Below, piece after piece: positions 11,989-22,764 of a stretch of 64,000 nucleotides of DNA (the first letter of the stretch is position 1; each line of letters starts with the position of its first letter). Source of the DNA: Fagopyrum homotropicum (taxonomy: Eukaryota; Streptophyta; Magnoliopsida; Caryophyllales; Polygonaceae); assembly GCA_033239125.1 (NCBI GenBank), contig BSWB01000003.1:36471001-36535000 (forward strand), given 5' to 3'. A program made the position numbers and the translations under genes. The notes beneath the pieces are model-generated. The model was not told the DNA's origin. It made no database searches and worked only from the letters and a program-made list of their open reading frames with translations.

Positions 11989-14433
11989 ATGACAACCGAG
12001 GTGGAGCAACAGAAAGTGGAGGGGAAAACTGAAGTTTATGTTCCACCTCCTGCATACAAACCACCACTTCCATTCCCCCAGTCAAGGGCCAGAGCACATC
12101 TAGACAAGCACTTTGGTAAGTTCCTTGACTTGATGAATAAGCTGCATATTAACATTCCTTTCCTTGATGCCATTCTAGGAATGCCCGCCTATGGGAAGTT
12201 CTTAAAGGAAATCCTATCAAGGAAAAGGAAATTGGAAGACTTTGGTGAAGTTAGGATGACATCTAAATCCTCGGAGCTTATTAAGATCATGAAGGAGAAG
12301 ATGCCACCTAAGTTGAGAGATCCCGGCTCATTTAGTATTCCCATTCAAGTTGGGGATGTCACTTGTGAAGCCCTTTGTGATCTAGGAGTCAGCGTGAGCA
12401 TCATACCGCTGGAGCTATGTATGAAGATCGGACTTGGAGAGCTCAAGCCGGTCAAGATTCGGCTTTATATGGCGGATTGCTCCATCACCCATCCCGTGGG
12501 CATCTTGGAGGACGTTCCGGTCAAGTTAGGTAACTTCTATCTACCTATATATTTTGTTGTACTTGACATTCCCGCAGATTATCCTGTTCCTATTATTCTC
12601 GGGAGGCCATTTCTAGCAACTTCGGGTTGCAATGTGGATTGTAAGAACGCCAAGTTGAAATTCAACATTGGTGGCGATGAGGTGGAGTTCGCACTACTTG
12701 CAACCATGAAAGGGGAGCAGCTAACCGACGATATCTTCAACATCTACGATGAAGAAGAATCAAGAGAATTGGTGAGCTCTATCCTTATTAACGATCCACT
12801 CGAAAGAGTTATAAGTTTTAGTTTAATAGAGGAAGGTATATATGCTTCTTGTGATGCAAATATACGGAGCTTGAAGGCACTGGAAGAAGATCCAGGAGCT
12901 AAAACTGAGACACTATTTCAGGAGACGAAGATCTCCAGTTTCGGTTCCAGTTGCAGTACCTCGACCGAGGCACTTTCTGGACTGAGCGAGGCGACTGAAG
13001 AACATCTCGCTCAACGCCTCTGCGCCTCGACCAAGGTCGATGGCGAAGTGATGTCAACTGAGACTACTGAGAATAACAATCTTCTTACTCACTTCTCTGA
13101 CATTCATCCTCAGTTGGTGGAACATTCCATCCACCAACTTTCTGATAAAAACAGACCTTGGTATGCTGATATTGTAAATTATCTTGTTTGCCAGGAAACA
13201 CCGCCCGGATTGACGTACTCTCAAAAGAAGAGATTCTTCAAGGAAGTACGACATTACTACTGGGACGAGCCGCTGCTATTCAAGCGCGGGCCAGATGGGA
13301 TGCTTCGAAGATGCATTCCTGAAGATGAAGTTAATAGCGTCATACGGAATTTCCATTCACTTCCTTGTGGAGGACATGCTAGTACCGATAAAACATGCGC
13401 TAAGGTATTACGTTCCGGTTTCTTCTGGCCTACATTATTTAAGGATGTACAAGCTTTTGTTGTCTCTTGTGATGCATGCCAAAGAACAGGAAATCTATCA
13501 AGAAGGAACGAAATGCCACTCAATAACATCCAAGAGGTGGAAATCTTTGATGTATGGGGGATTGACTTCATGGGACCTTTCCCATCCTCCGGAGGAAACT
13601 TCTATATCCTTCTTGCGGTTGATTACGTCTCTAGATGGGTTGAAGCCATTGCCTCTCCCACTAATGACGCCAAGGTGGTTGTGAAGTTCCTAAACAGGAC
13701 CATCTTCCCACGATTTGGAACTCCGCGCATCATCATCAGCGATGGAGGAACGCATTTCATCAACCGGAAGTTCAAGGCACTTCTATTGAAGTATGGGGTA
13801 ACCCATAAGGTATCAACTGCTTATCACCCTCAAACTAGTGGACAGGTCGAGATCTCGAATAGAGAAATCAAAGCAATTTTGGAGAAGACCGTCTCTAGAA
13901 TGAGGAAGGACTGGTCCATGAAATTGGACGATGCTCTTTGGGCGTACAGGACCGCATTTAAGACTCCCATAGGTACTACCCCTTATAATTTGGTATATGG
14001 GAAGTCTTGCCATTTGCCCGTCAAATTGGAACACAAAGCGTATTGGGCGATCAAATGGTTGAATTTCGACATCAAAGAGGCCGACGAGAAGCGACTGTTG
14101 GAACTCAACGAGCTAGAGGAGCTGCGTTTGAACGCTTATGAGAATGCCAAAATCTACAAGGAAAGGACGAAGAGATGGCATGACAAGCGTATCGTCCCAA
14201 AGGAGCTTAACGAAGGAGACTTAGTTCTACTCTTCAACACCCGCCTCCTCCTTTTTCCAGGTAAGTTGAAATCAAGATGGACCGGACCTTATGTTGTGAA
14301 ACATGTTTTTCCTCATGGTGCAGTTGAGATATGGGGCGAAACTAGCGGAAGCTTCAAGGTCAACGGTCATAGACTTAAGAAGTACCAACCGGAAACTCCG
14401 GTTGAGGAGGTTGCACCGATATACCTCGTTTGA
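11989..14433 (+). CDS. Protease-integrase ORF (RT and RNase H deleted)
   Basis: An 814-codon open frame starting ATGACAACCGAG. The aspartic protease has D-L-G-V-S-V-S at residues 131-137 (Athila elements use D-L-G rather than D-T/S-G) and I-I-L-G-R-P-F near residue 205. After a roughly 150-residue linker the frame goes straight to the end of the RNase H/integrase junction (WYADIVNYLVC), then the zinc finger H-x(4)-H...C-x(2)-C (HSLPCGGHAS..., SCDACQRTG) and the integrase core with D (WGIDFMGPF), D (IISDGGTHF) and E (VEISNREIK). The tail ends with GPYVV and HRLKKYQ; there is no chromodomain. About 500-600 residues of RT and RNase H are missing without loss of frame. Confidence 0.88.
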   Translation: MTTEVEQQKVEGKTEVYVPPPAYKPPLPFPQSRARAHLDKHFGKFLDLMNKLHINIPFLDAILGMPAYGKFLKEILSRKRKLEDFGEVRMTSKSSELIKIMKEKMPPKLRDPGSFSIPIQVGDVTCEALCDLGVSVSIIPLELCMKIGLGELKPVKIRLYMADCSITHPVGILEDVPVKLGNFYLPIYFVVLDIPADYPVPIILGRPFLATSGCNVDCKNAKLKFNIGGDEVEFALLATMKGEQLTDDIFNIYDEEESRELVSSILINDPLERVISFSLIEEGIYASCDANIRSLKALEEDPGAKTETLFQETKISSFGSSCSTSTEALSGLSEATEEHLAQRLCASTKVDGEVMSTETTENNNLLTHFSDIHPQLVEHSIHQLSDKNRPWYADIVNYLVCQETPPGLTYSQKKRFFKEVRHYYWDEPLLFKRGPDGMLRRCIPEDEVNSVIRNFHSLPCGGHASTDKTCAKVLRSGFFWPTLFKDVQAFVVSCDACQRTGNLSRRNEMPLNNIQEVEIFDVWGIDFMGPFPSSGGNFYILLAVDYVSRWVEAIASPTNDAKVVVKFLNRTIFPRFGTPRIIISDGGTHFINRKFKALLLKYGVTHKVSTAYHPQTSGQVEISNREIKAILEKTVSRMRKDWSMKLDDALWAYRTAFKTPIGTTPYNLVYGKSCHLPVKLEHKAYWAIKWLNFDIKEADEKRLLELNELEELRLNAYENAKIYKERTKRWHDKRIVPKELNEGDLVLLFNTRLLLFPGKLKSRWTGPYVVKHVFPHGAVEIWGETSGSFKVNGHRLKKYQPETPVEEVAPIYLV

Positions 14434-15240
14434 TGACGCATCATGGTCCAGCTAGCGACCTTAAACCAAGCGCTTCTTGGGAGGCAACCTAAGGTATTGC
14501 AATCTTTTCCCGTTTTCTAGTCTAGCTTAGATAGTTTGCTTTTGCTTTGTTTTGTTTGTTTTTGGCGTCCTAGACAAATAACAGGAGACATCTAAGGAAG
14601 GAGCATAACTGGAAGTACAGAAGTTCGAGAATTCAAGAAGACGAAGTTTGACTGAGACACGTCGGTCCAGTCGAGGCCACCTCGACCGAGTTGATTCCTG
14701 AGCAACCGAGGCGACTAGGGTTTCAGCAGAACCACCTCGGTCCGTACCACCTCGGTCCAGTCGAGACCATCTCGACCGAGGTGACAGCAGTTCCAGGAAC
14801 AGTATAAAAGGGGGAAAAATTTATTTTTCACTTTTTTACCAACTTCAACTCGACCGCGGCGCCTCCTCACCTCGCTTCCCCGAATCTTGCTCGTTTTCAA
14901 AGATTTCCGCTTCCAAACTGCGATTGAAGGGTAGAGGATCCCATTGCAAGTATAGATCTGCGAAGAAATCGAACGAATCGACCGAAACGAGGTAAAAACA
15001 GTCGAAACCCTAACTCGTTCATTCGTTTCGATTTGGGCTTTGGTTGCCCTTGCATCTGCTGAGAAAAGGCTTAAGTACCCCATAGGAAGAAATTGTAGTG
15101 ATTTTTGGGGGAAAAGAACTGGATTTCTGAGAGTTGAATCGCGAACTGTTTACGCCTCGGTCCAGTCGAATTGCACCTCGGCCGAGGTGATTCCTGAGAG
15201 TTGTCAGTGACCGAGGTGATCTGACAGTAGCTGAGAGAAA
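14434..15240 (+). promoter_or_regulatory. Internal non-coding spacer with palindrome cluster and a TATA-like box (14803-14810)
   Basis: No gene. About eight CTCGACCGAG/CCTCGGTC motifs lie at 14665-14785 and 15150-15225. AGTATAAAAGGGGG at 14801 resembles the LTR TATA box, which also has a palindrome cluster upstream. It could drive the ORF at 15241; this is inference. Confidence 0.4.
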
Positions 15241-16626
15241 ATGAGTTCCGAACGTCGCCTTGCCCTCAGAGATAGATCCTCACCTTCCCCTCCCTCATCT
15301 TCTTCCCGACCTTACCGCCCGGTGATCCACGAGAGATGTCGGGTAGATTATGAGCGTATTTCGGGATGTCCAGTGATTGCACCACGTTTCCTGGACGTGT
15401 CCGCTTTTGATTGCCTAGGGGTAGATGGAGACCTTAGGAGGATGATTACCACAGTTGGGCTGGATCAGTTTACTGAGATCCGAGCCCCAGCCTACTTGGA
15501 GCCGACCTTAGAGTTCGTTAGCTCCTTCACCTACCTTCCCACAGAGCAGTCTGTGAAGTACCGGTTGATGAACCGGAACTTCATAGTACCACTCGAGGTT
15601 TGGAGAGACATCTTCGGCTTTCCTGAGCCCACCGCCACTGACTTCCCTTCCCGATCTGTAGCTAGAGAGTTCTGGGGGCAGATAGCCCATATTACTGAGC
15701 ATGCAGATAGATGGAGCCCTGGAGATTCCAGGGAGAAGGTCATCTTCCACCTAGCCTTTAGGTTAGCCCATAGGATATTCAGCGAGACACTTCTGGCGCG
15801 TATTGAGACGTCCCAGAAGATCCGACAGGCCGAGCTTTTCAGTCTGTACTGTATGGTTACGGGGGGTTTCCCAGACTTTGGCTTGATCTTGGCAGAGGAC
15901 ATGCACAAGATCAAGGCCAAAGCGAAGGGAGACATCTGCTGCAGAGGGCTTGTCACCCACATAGCTGCTTTTCACGACATGGACCTCAGTGTCTGTACGA
16001 TGGTGGCGGCTCCGAAGCCGCTTGGATTGCAGGAAATGATCACTCGGAGGATTCTAGTTCCCCGAGGTCTGACCACTCCATATGTGGCTATGCCGTGGGA
16101 GCTGACTGCGCCACAGGGGATCCGATGGTCTGCCCAGTTCACCATTTATGACCCGCATTATTGGCAGACAGCTTGGGCTCCGCTGATGGAGGATTATAGG
16201 GAGGCAGCAGCTGCCCCAGCTGAGGAGGAGAAGGAGGCTGATGACGAGGATACAGTGGATGAGAGAGATGGTGGAGTCCCGATGGATACAGGGACAGATA
16301 CTGCAGGGACGAGCGCGCCGCCGATCATAGATCTGGATGATGATGAGACTGAGCCTACACTAGCTGAGACTTCTCCGGTTAGACCTGCTAGACGCAGGAG
16401 ACACAGAGTGAGAGATCCAGATGCCCACAGACGGATCGATGACCTGACTGATCAGGTTATTGATTCGTATGCTGCTTTGTCCCTGGATATCCGTGAGATG
16501 CAGGAGCGGCAGCATTATCAGCATATCATGGCCCAGCTTCAGTTCGAGCGCATCATGGGTCATCCATTCGACCCGAATCAATATCCGTACGTGCCACCAC
16601 CACCACCACCGGATCGCGACTATTGA
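15241..16626 (+). CDS. ATHILA ORF-1-family protein (position of the env-like ORF)
   Basis: A 461-codon open frame from ATGAGTTCCGAACG. Residues about 45-290 look like the ATHILA 'Arabidopsis retrotransposon ORF-1' family: FLDVSAFDCLGVDGDL, LEPTLEFVSSF, YRLMNRNFIVPLEVW-x-x-IFGFPEP, LARIETSQKIRQAELFSLYC and GLVTHIAAFHDM match its block order. An acidic stretch (about 330-390), a basic RPARRRRHRVR segment (possible nuclear signal) and a PYVPPPPPP tail follow. I see no signal peptide or membrane segment, so calling it an envelope protein is not supported. Its function is unknown. It lies downstream of integrase, where Athila elements often carry an extra ORF. Confidence 0.7.
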   Translation: MSSERRLALRDRSSPSPPSSSSRPYRPVIHERCRVDYERISGCPVIAPRFLDVSAFDCLGVDGDLRRMITTVGLDQFTEIRAPAYLEPTLEFVSSFTYLPTEQSVKYRLMNRNFIVPLEVWRDIFGFPEPTATDFPSRSVAREFWGQIAHITEHADRWSPGDSREKVIFHLAFRLAHRIFSETLLARIETSQKIRQAELFSLYCMVTGGFPDFGLILAEDMHKIKAKAKGDICCRGLVTHIAAFHDMDLSVCTMVAAPKPLGLQEMITRRILVPRGLTTPYVAMPWELTAPQGIRWSAQFTIYDPHYWQTAWAPLMEDYREAAAAPAEEEKEADDEDTVDERDGGVPMDTGTDTAGTSAPPIIDLDDDETEPTLAETSPVRPARRRRHRVRDPDAHRRIDDLTDQVIDSYAALSLDIREMQERQHYQHIMAQLQFERIMGHPFDPNQYPYVPPPPPPDRDY

Positions 16627-18109
16627 GGAGCTGCAGGATTTTCTTTATTATATTTTTATGCAGTTCAACTATTTATCCGGTGAGTACTCTTATTTTTAGA
16701 CTTATATTGACCCACTAGGACAGTGTGTCCCAAGTATGGGGTATTTGTTGTACTTATCTGATGACGACTTGATGTACTTATTTGATTACCTTGATGTATG
16801 ATTACTTTATCGGATATTTTATATTTATGCTTCACTTCTGCATTTATATGCTTATCTGAGATTGCATGCATATTTACAGGTTATTTGATTGAGAAAAACG
16901 TCGAAACTGAAAAAAAATGGTTTTAAAAAAAAATTTTTGACCTCGACCGAGTCAATCTTGGCCAAACGAGGCGTTTCACCTCGGTTGACCCAAGAACACC
17001 TCGACCGAGGTGGGTTAACTGAGAGTTTTCGAAAATTATTTTTGTGTTACTTATCTGGATATGTTCTCAGTGAAGATCTTGCTTACTGACTGGTTTTAAA
17101 TTCTTTATGTGTTTGAAAGGTTTTATAATATGTTTAAGTTGCTAAATGCTTTGTTTGAAATTATTGGCATGTTTAATACTTTGTTTTATCTAAATTATGT
17201 TGAATTTGAAGGTTGACACCACATCATGAGTTCTCTCACTTTCTTCCTGGAAAGACCAAGGCAATTCATTCTTCTCTCTTCTTCTTCTTGATCATGCTTA
17301 GCCCCTCATATACATTTTGCCTCCCTTTACCTATCCGGGAATTTGGAAGCAAGCGAAGTGGTGAAAGCAAGTGAAGTTAAAGTTGAGAAGTTGGCTTGAA
17401 GTGAAAGTGTTAGAAAGTAATAATAGGTTTGGGGAAGTCAATCATGAAGATGAGTAACTCGGCACCATTCACATAGCCGGGTGTTTGTGTCTTGCCAAAG
17501 TCGGATTGAGCGATATTCCTAACGAGTCATGGTATGTGCATCAAGGGTTTGATGCATCTCAAGAAATTGATGATTGCGGATTTCCTAGGCTTCGGTTATT
17601 GTGCACCTCTGTCCATGCATCCCAAAAAGTAAAGTAAAAAGAAAAAAAGTGGAATAAGCAAAGCTTATTAGTGGAAGATGTTGCAAGTCAAAGTGGAAGT
17701 GAAGTTCATCCTTTTCCCGGATTCTAGCACCACATTACCTTACATACATCCCTACCCTACACGTTTCTTGACCTTTTCTTTTGGGAAGCCCTTGAGACCT
17801 TGAGCTTGTTGATTGACTTAGTGGTTTAAACTGGATTATACATGATTAATTTTGATAATTATGACTTATTATGCATTCCATGGTTTTATGCAAAGATGAA
17901 CAACTTTCCTATATTTATAAAATGTTTTGATCATATTTTGATTTTAAATTCCATGAAGTATTCTCTTAGAGTGATCTATGATTGTAGCACACCATAAAAA
18001 TGTTTTTGAAAGACTTTTCATTGATTTTCATGACTTATAATCCATTCTATCTTGTCTTCTATATGCGGAACTTGCTTGGGGACAAGCAAGGGCTAAGTAT
18101 GGGGTATTT
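16627..18109 (+). other. Athila 3' non-coding region with polypurine tract (about 18077-18106)
   Basis: No gene is seen. Palindrome motifs recur at 16941-17010 (CCTCGACCGAG, CCTCGGTTGACC, CACCTCGACCGAGGTG). The end has GGGGACAAGCAAGGGC and AAGTATGGGGTA just before the 3' LTR, the usual Athila/Tat purine-rich priming tract. Confidence 0.75.
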
Positions 18110-19884
18110 TGATAGCATGAATTATAGTCTATATTTTGAGGTTTGTTTGGACGTTTTATCTTTCATAATCTGCATGATTGCATGTATATTATGTGATTAT
18201 ATTACCATTTCATCTACCTTTGCGAGAATCGAGGTCTACACCTAGTTTTGCTGTAATTGTAGGTAAAATGGCACGTTTTGCATCAAAAAGGAACAAATGG
18301 AGCTATGGAAGTCATTGGAGCTACATTGAGGAGCATAAGGAACCATCCAGGAAGCATAGCCATGGATTAAGATTCACTTTGGACCAGTTTTGAGAGATTT
18401 CACATTCAGTTGTGACTCACCTCGGTTGACCAGAGATTCATCTCGACCGAGGTGATCCAGAGACGCCGACTCGACCGAGGCGAACACCTAGGACGCGGCG
18501 AGAATATTTTATTCTTGGCTGAGATCTTTTATCTTTGGAAGGTGATCTTATATTTTTGGGCTTGGCTCCTGGAAGGAAGAAGATCTTATATTTTACCTAT
18601 TTTTATGGGAGAAGATCTTTCTAAGATATTTTATCTTTGGAGGGTTATTTTCCTATAAAAAGGGTTGGATTTCCACAAATCCAACATCCTGCATACATCT
18701 CGCTTACGGCTGAAGATCCCGCTTACACCGATCAAGGTTTATACACCGCTGCAGCCATACTCCAGTTTGGAGATTTGAAGAACCTTTTTGAAGGTTGAAG
18801 GAAGATTGAAGATCATAGCTTTTATAGCTTTTTGAAGGGTTTTGTAAGATTGTCTTTGATTCCCTTCCTTGTTGTCTTCTCTTGTTGGATTGCTATCCAA
18901 GGAACGCTTTTATCGTGATATTTGATTCAGTTATTGAAGTCTTTTCATTGAATTCTTCTTGTTCAAATATTCACTTTCTTCCCATATATTTGATTTATAC
19001 TTTCATGATGATGAGTGGCTAATTTCCTTGTGTGATTCTAGGGTGATTGGCTGAAAGTTATGGGAAAAACAATGATAGAATAATCTTAGATTCCAGTAGG
19101 ATCCTGAAAGTTCGAGTCTTTAACCTTAACCCTAAGCATCTCGCTCAGTCGATGAACATCTCGGCCGGGGTGGAATTTGGCTGACCGAGGTGACTTATCT
19201 GATCCTAAACTAAGAGTTAAGTGTTAGAGTCTGCCAAATCCTATTCTTATTACACCTTTCCTGGTTCAAAGCAAGCTTAGGATGAGACTTACCCGGTAAT
19301 TCCTTAGTTTGTGTACCAACGATCATAAGCGTAGGTAATAAAGGTTTATCCTTTATTGGGGTTTGAGTGTGCTTCCATCCCATCTTTGTGAGTTAGCCTG
19401 AGACTTACCCGGTAAAGGTTGATTCTATTTCCTTAGATGGTATGTTAGTTTGAGATTATAATTCTTTATCTTAATTCCTTGAGACTTACCCGGTAATAGG
19501 AGTTACGGTTTTGGATTAGTGAGTAGTGAGACTTACCCGGTGATCTACTCCACTTTAGTAACACCTTCCCCTTGCAAAAATCTCAGCTTTGTCCGCTTAT
19601 CTTTAGATCTTGAGTTGGAACCACAACTAGACGCTTTAATCCCTAGAATTGCATGTTTGCTTTATTGACTTCTTATTCATCTTTGATTGTGTTAATTGCT
19701 CTTGTGGTTAGTATTCACGAAGCTTACTGTTATTGACTTTGTTTCACCGAGTCCCTGTGATCGACCCCTGGAATTTCTTGCTTTTTACTACGATTGACCC
19801 GTACACTGCGGGTTCGCATCCTTGTTTTAAGCTTAAGTCTAGGGTTATAAATTTAAAGCTTGCACACACCGTTTGGAGCGAACA
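18110..19884 (+). repeat. 3' LTR of the Athila-type element
   Basis: 1775 bp, about 99% identical to the 5' LTR. Differences include A/G at the second and third CGACCGAG sites, AAA/GGA near 19769 and G/C near 19780. Short ORFs in it duplicate those of the 5' LTR and are not genes. Confidence 0.92.
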
Positions 19885-21045
19885 CGCTTTGAAGCTTAAG
19901 AGAATTGATTAAGCATGCTGGACCTTCTAGGCTAGATTATCGTTCCTTAGGTTGGGGTTCATGATCTTGTGAGATATATGTTGTTATGAGTTCTAGCATG
20001 TGTTTGAGAGAGTGGGTTGTGGGTAGATCTCCTCATGCGTTGAGTGAGAGGTGAGTGTAGGAATTCTAGGATGTGGTCCTAGAATTGAGAGTCAAATGGT
20101 CTTGCGTTGATCATTTGTATAGAAGTCTAAGACTTCTTGTGTGAGTGGGTTGTTGACTTATATCCTCTTGTGAGCAGGTTGTGGACTTCTTCCCAAGGGA
20201 AGCGAGAGTGTTGTGAGTTGAGTGTGGAGAAGAGGTAAGCCTCCAGACTTACTTAGCTCGTATTCGTCGTATTAGTTTCGATGTGTGTTTGGTGGTGTTT
20301 GTTTATCGTTTATTGTATAACAATTAAACCGGAATTAGGATTACCGACTTTATTTATTATTGACCCCCAAGTGTATGATAACGGGCGGTGACAACACTGC
20401 CTAGCTCTTGCGGAGAGTTAGGTGGTTCTCGGCGACTAGCCCGGGCAGGTAGACGGCCAGATGCATCAGTGCCATTCCTTGACGGTGAGTAGGGACCGAG
20501 ACGAGATCATGCGGTGAATCTCGTGTCACAAACCTAAGTTGAATTAGTAACGGGATATGACTTAATAATAATAAAAAGATAATGAACCGGTCTTGTGTGT
20601 TTCGAGCATGTTGTGTGTTTATGTTTATTTGTGTGTGTGTGCCATCACCTTGATTCTAATGTTTTGAATATAGCTAACGGTATTATACCGATTGTTGTAG
20701 ATGCCTTGCAGGATAGGGATGCCGCCGAGTGAGGCGGAGGAGTGGACAGTCGGGGTCTCCGTACATTATAGGACGGGGATGGTTATGTGTTGATGTCGTT
20801 TTTGGATTATCTTATACCTTATGGATTTATATTTTTGAGTTGTGTTGTTTTGAGGACTCGGCTGAGTTTCCAAATTGTACCTTTCTTTACGAATTGTTTG
20901 CATTGCATTAAAACGTTTTCGATATTTGCCTTTATTTGTGCCATGTTGGAAAGATCCGGTGAAATTGTTGTCAAGCTAAGGGTCGGGACCCATTGTGAGG
21001 TCCCAGCCCGTAGCGCCCCGAGTCCCGCGGATTTGGGGTGTTACA
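19885..21045 (+). mobile_element. Solo-LTR-like repeat, copy 2, right part
   Basis: Continues the copy broken at 8398. It ends GCGGATTTGGGGTGTTACA. Its last 110 bp (GATCCGGTGAAATTGTTGTC, GGGTCGGGACCCATTGTG) match the reverse complement of bases 1-60 of the window. The ORFs inside (20729-21050) are not conserved in the other copies. Confidence 0.7.
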
Positions 21046-21800
21046 TGTAGCTAGTTTGATGAAATTTTCAAGTCCATAAATGTTTAATTTGTTTGGGTAA
21101 CAATGTTTTCGTTACCCAAATATGAATTGTAGTATTTTTCTAATTATTGGGTATATGTTTATTGTTTTTGTGGTATGCTTCTTATTGTTGAGTATGCTTA
21201 AAGTGATATTTTTGGTATGTTTTTTATGGTTACCCAAACTGTGTTATAATGACCAAATGTCATTTGGTATTGATGTTTGTGTACAATATCGATTTGTGTA
21301 AAATTTGGTTATGACAAATTCAAATTGGGTATGCTTTTATACGTGTATTGGCTTTATAGTATATTTTTTATTATCAAGTATTTTTAAAGCGATATCGTGG
21401 GTATGTTTTATGGTTACCCAAACTGTGTTATAATGATCAAATGTCAAGCGGATTTTTGGGTAATGACCAAATGTCATTTGATATTGATGTTTGTGTACAA
21501 TATCGAGTTTTGAAAATTTTGGGTATGACAATTTAAATTGGGTATGGTTTTTGTATTAAGTGATGTTTAAATTGGGATAAATATAAAATATTATCCAATT
21601 AATGGATATGATTTTATTTTGTTATTTGATTTTTTGGGTATGTGTTTTCGAGTATGTTTATGTACATTGACAAATTTATTTTTGGGTATAATTGTGACAT
21701 TATTTGGGTAAGCCGATTTTTGGGTAATAGGTAAAAAAGTAAGGATGTTGGGAATTCTTTTTTCTAATTGATGTGACATGTGAGATAATACAACATGTCA
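21046..21800 (+). repeat. TTGGGTATG motif tract with ~190-bp tandem duplication
   Basis: About fourteen TTGGGTA(T/A) or GGTTACCCAAA motifs occur in 750 bp. A block starting TTATGGTTACCCAAACTGTG is present at about 21224 and again at about 21411, both followed by GACCAAATGTCATTTG and TTTGTGTACAATATCGA. No gene is seen. It resembles the non-coding parts of the MULEs in this window, but no transposase is attached. Confidence 0.7.
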
Positions 21801-22764
21801 CATTCGATGAGTTGCAAAACTTTACCCTCAATTTGTACTATATTTCCTCTACTCTATATTATAGGGGGTCAAAATATCAATCCCAAATACTAGACGTCTT
21901 CTTTCTCAATTGATTTGCTTAAAATGACTAATTTATCAATTTTACTAATTAAAGTGACTTGAAGTTCCGAAATCAAAAAGAAAAATCTATTTATTTAAAT
22001 AACATAATTTAATCCCGAAACTGAAGCGCAGAATTGATAATTTTATAAATAATATATATGATACATCTTCCTTGCCCCCTACCCCTAGTTATATCATTAG
22101 TCAGTATTCTTCACCTAAAAAAATCATTAGTCAGTATTGATTATATCATATTTGGTAACTCTCGCTCTAAAACCACACACTGAAAGGGAGGGAATAGCAG
22201 ATTACAAAATACAGTATGGTTTAAGAGCTTGATTGAACTGATAATGATGGGAGATGAGCGGATGTGAATTCACTGAATTGGTAGTCAGACGACAGGTGGA
22301 TCCAAAAGATGACGGCAACCCATGATCTGCAACTCTCTCCCCCGTGAAAGCGGTTCTCGTGGCCAAATCTCAATTTATCACTCTCTTCTTGTAATTTGTT
22401 GCAATTTGCCTTTTAGAACTAAAATATCTTTTTGAGATTTTTGGGAGTGTGTGATTGCCATTGGAGCTCTCTGTCCTCTTTCCTACCCATCTCGCTCTCC
22501 TAATTTTCATCACATATTCACCCCCATTCGAGCTTTTTTCAACTGCATTTCGTGCACGATTTATACGCCGGTGAGCAATTCTTGCCGATTCTCTTTATAC
22601 CGCTTTGTCTTTTCCGGATTTCGATCCCGAGTATGTAAAGTTCATTACCATTTTTTATACTTAAGTTGCGATATTGCGTTCAATTTCGGATAACTGATCA
22701 TTTGACTATGCAATTTTGCTTCTCGATTTGCTAGATTCTGATCCGGTTTCCTGCGAGTTGAGCT
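21801..22764 (+). promoter_or_regulatory. DPE2 upstream region and 5' UTR with a likely leader intron
   Basis: No gene is seen. A leader intron is likely from GTATGT at 22631 to TTTGCTAG at 22734, placing a short second leader exon before the ATG at 22765. I could not pick a convincing TATA box. Confidence 0.4.

Larger units (their letters stand above)
8399..19884 (+). mobile_element. Athila-type Ty3/gypsy LTR retrotransposon lacking RT and RNase H
   Basis: A complete-ended 11,486-bp element. Two LTRs of 1775 bp each start TGATAG and end GAACA. A tRNA-Asp-type primer site follows the 5' LTR and a purine-rich tract precedes the 3' LTR. By eye the LTRs differ at about 18 positions (about 1%), implying insertion within roughly half a million years at 1.3e-8 substitutions per site per year. 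Flanks read GGCTT and CGCTT, a 5-bp target duplication with one change. It sits inside solo-LTR copy 2. The gag and protease-integrase frames are present but reverse transcriptase and RNase H are absent, so movement would need enzymes in trans. Confidence 0.92.

Noticed and set aside
15241..16626. Envelope glycoprotein
   Set aside because: The position fits an env-like ORF, but no signal peptide or membrane segment is visible; it matches the ATHILA ORF-1 family better.
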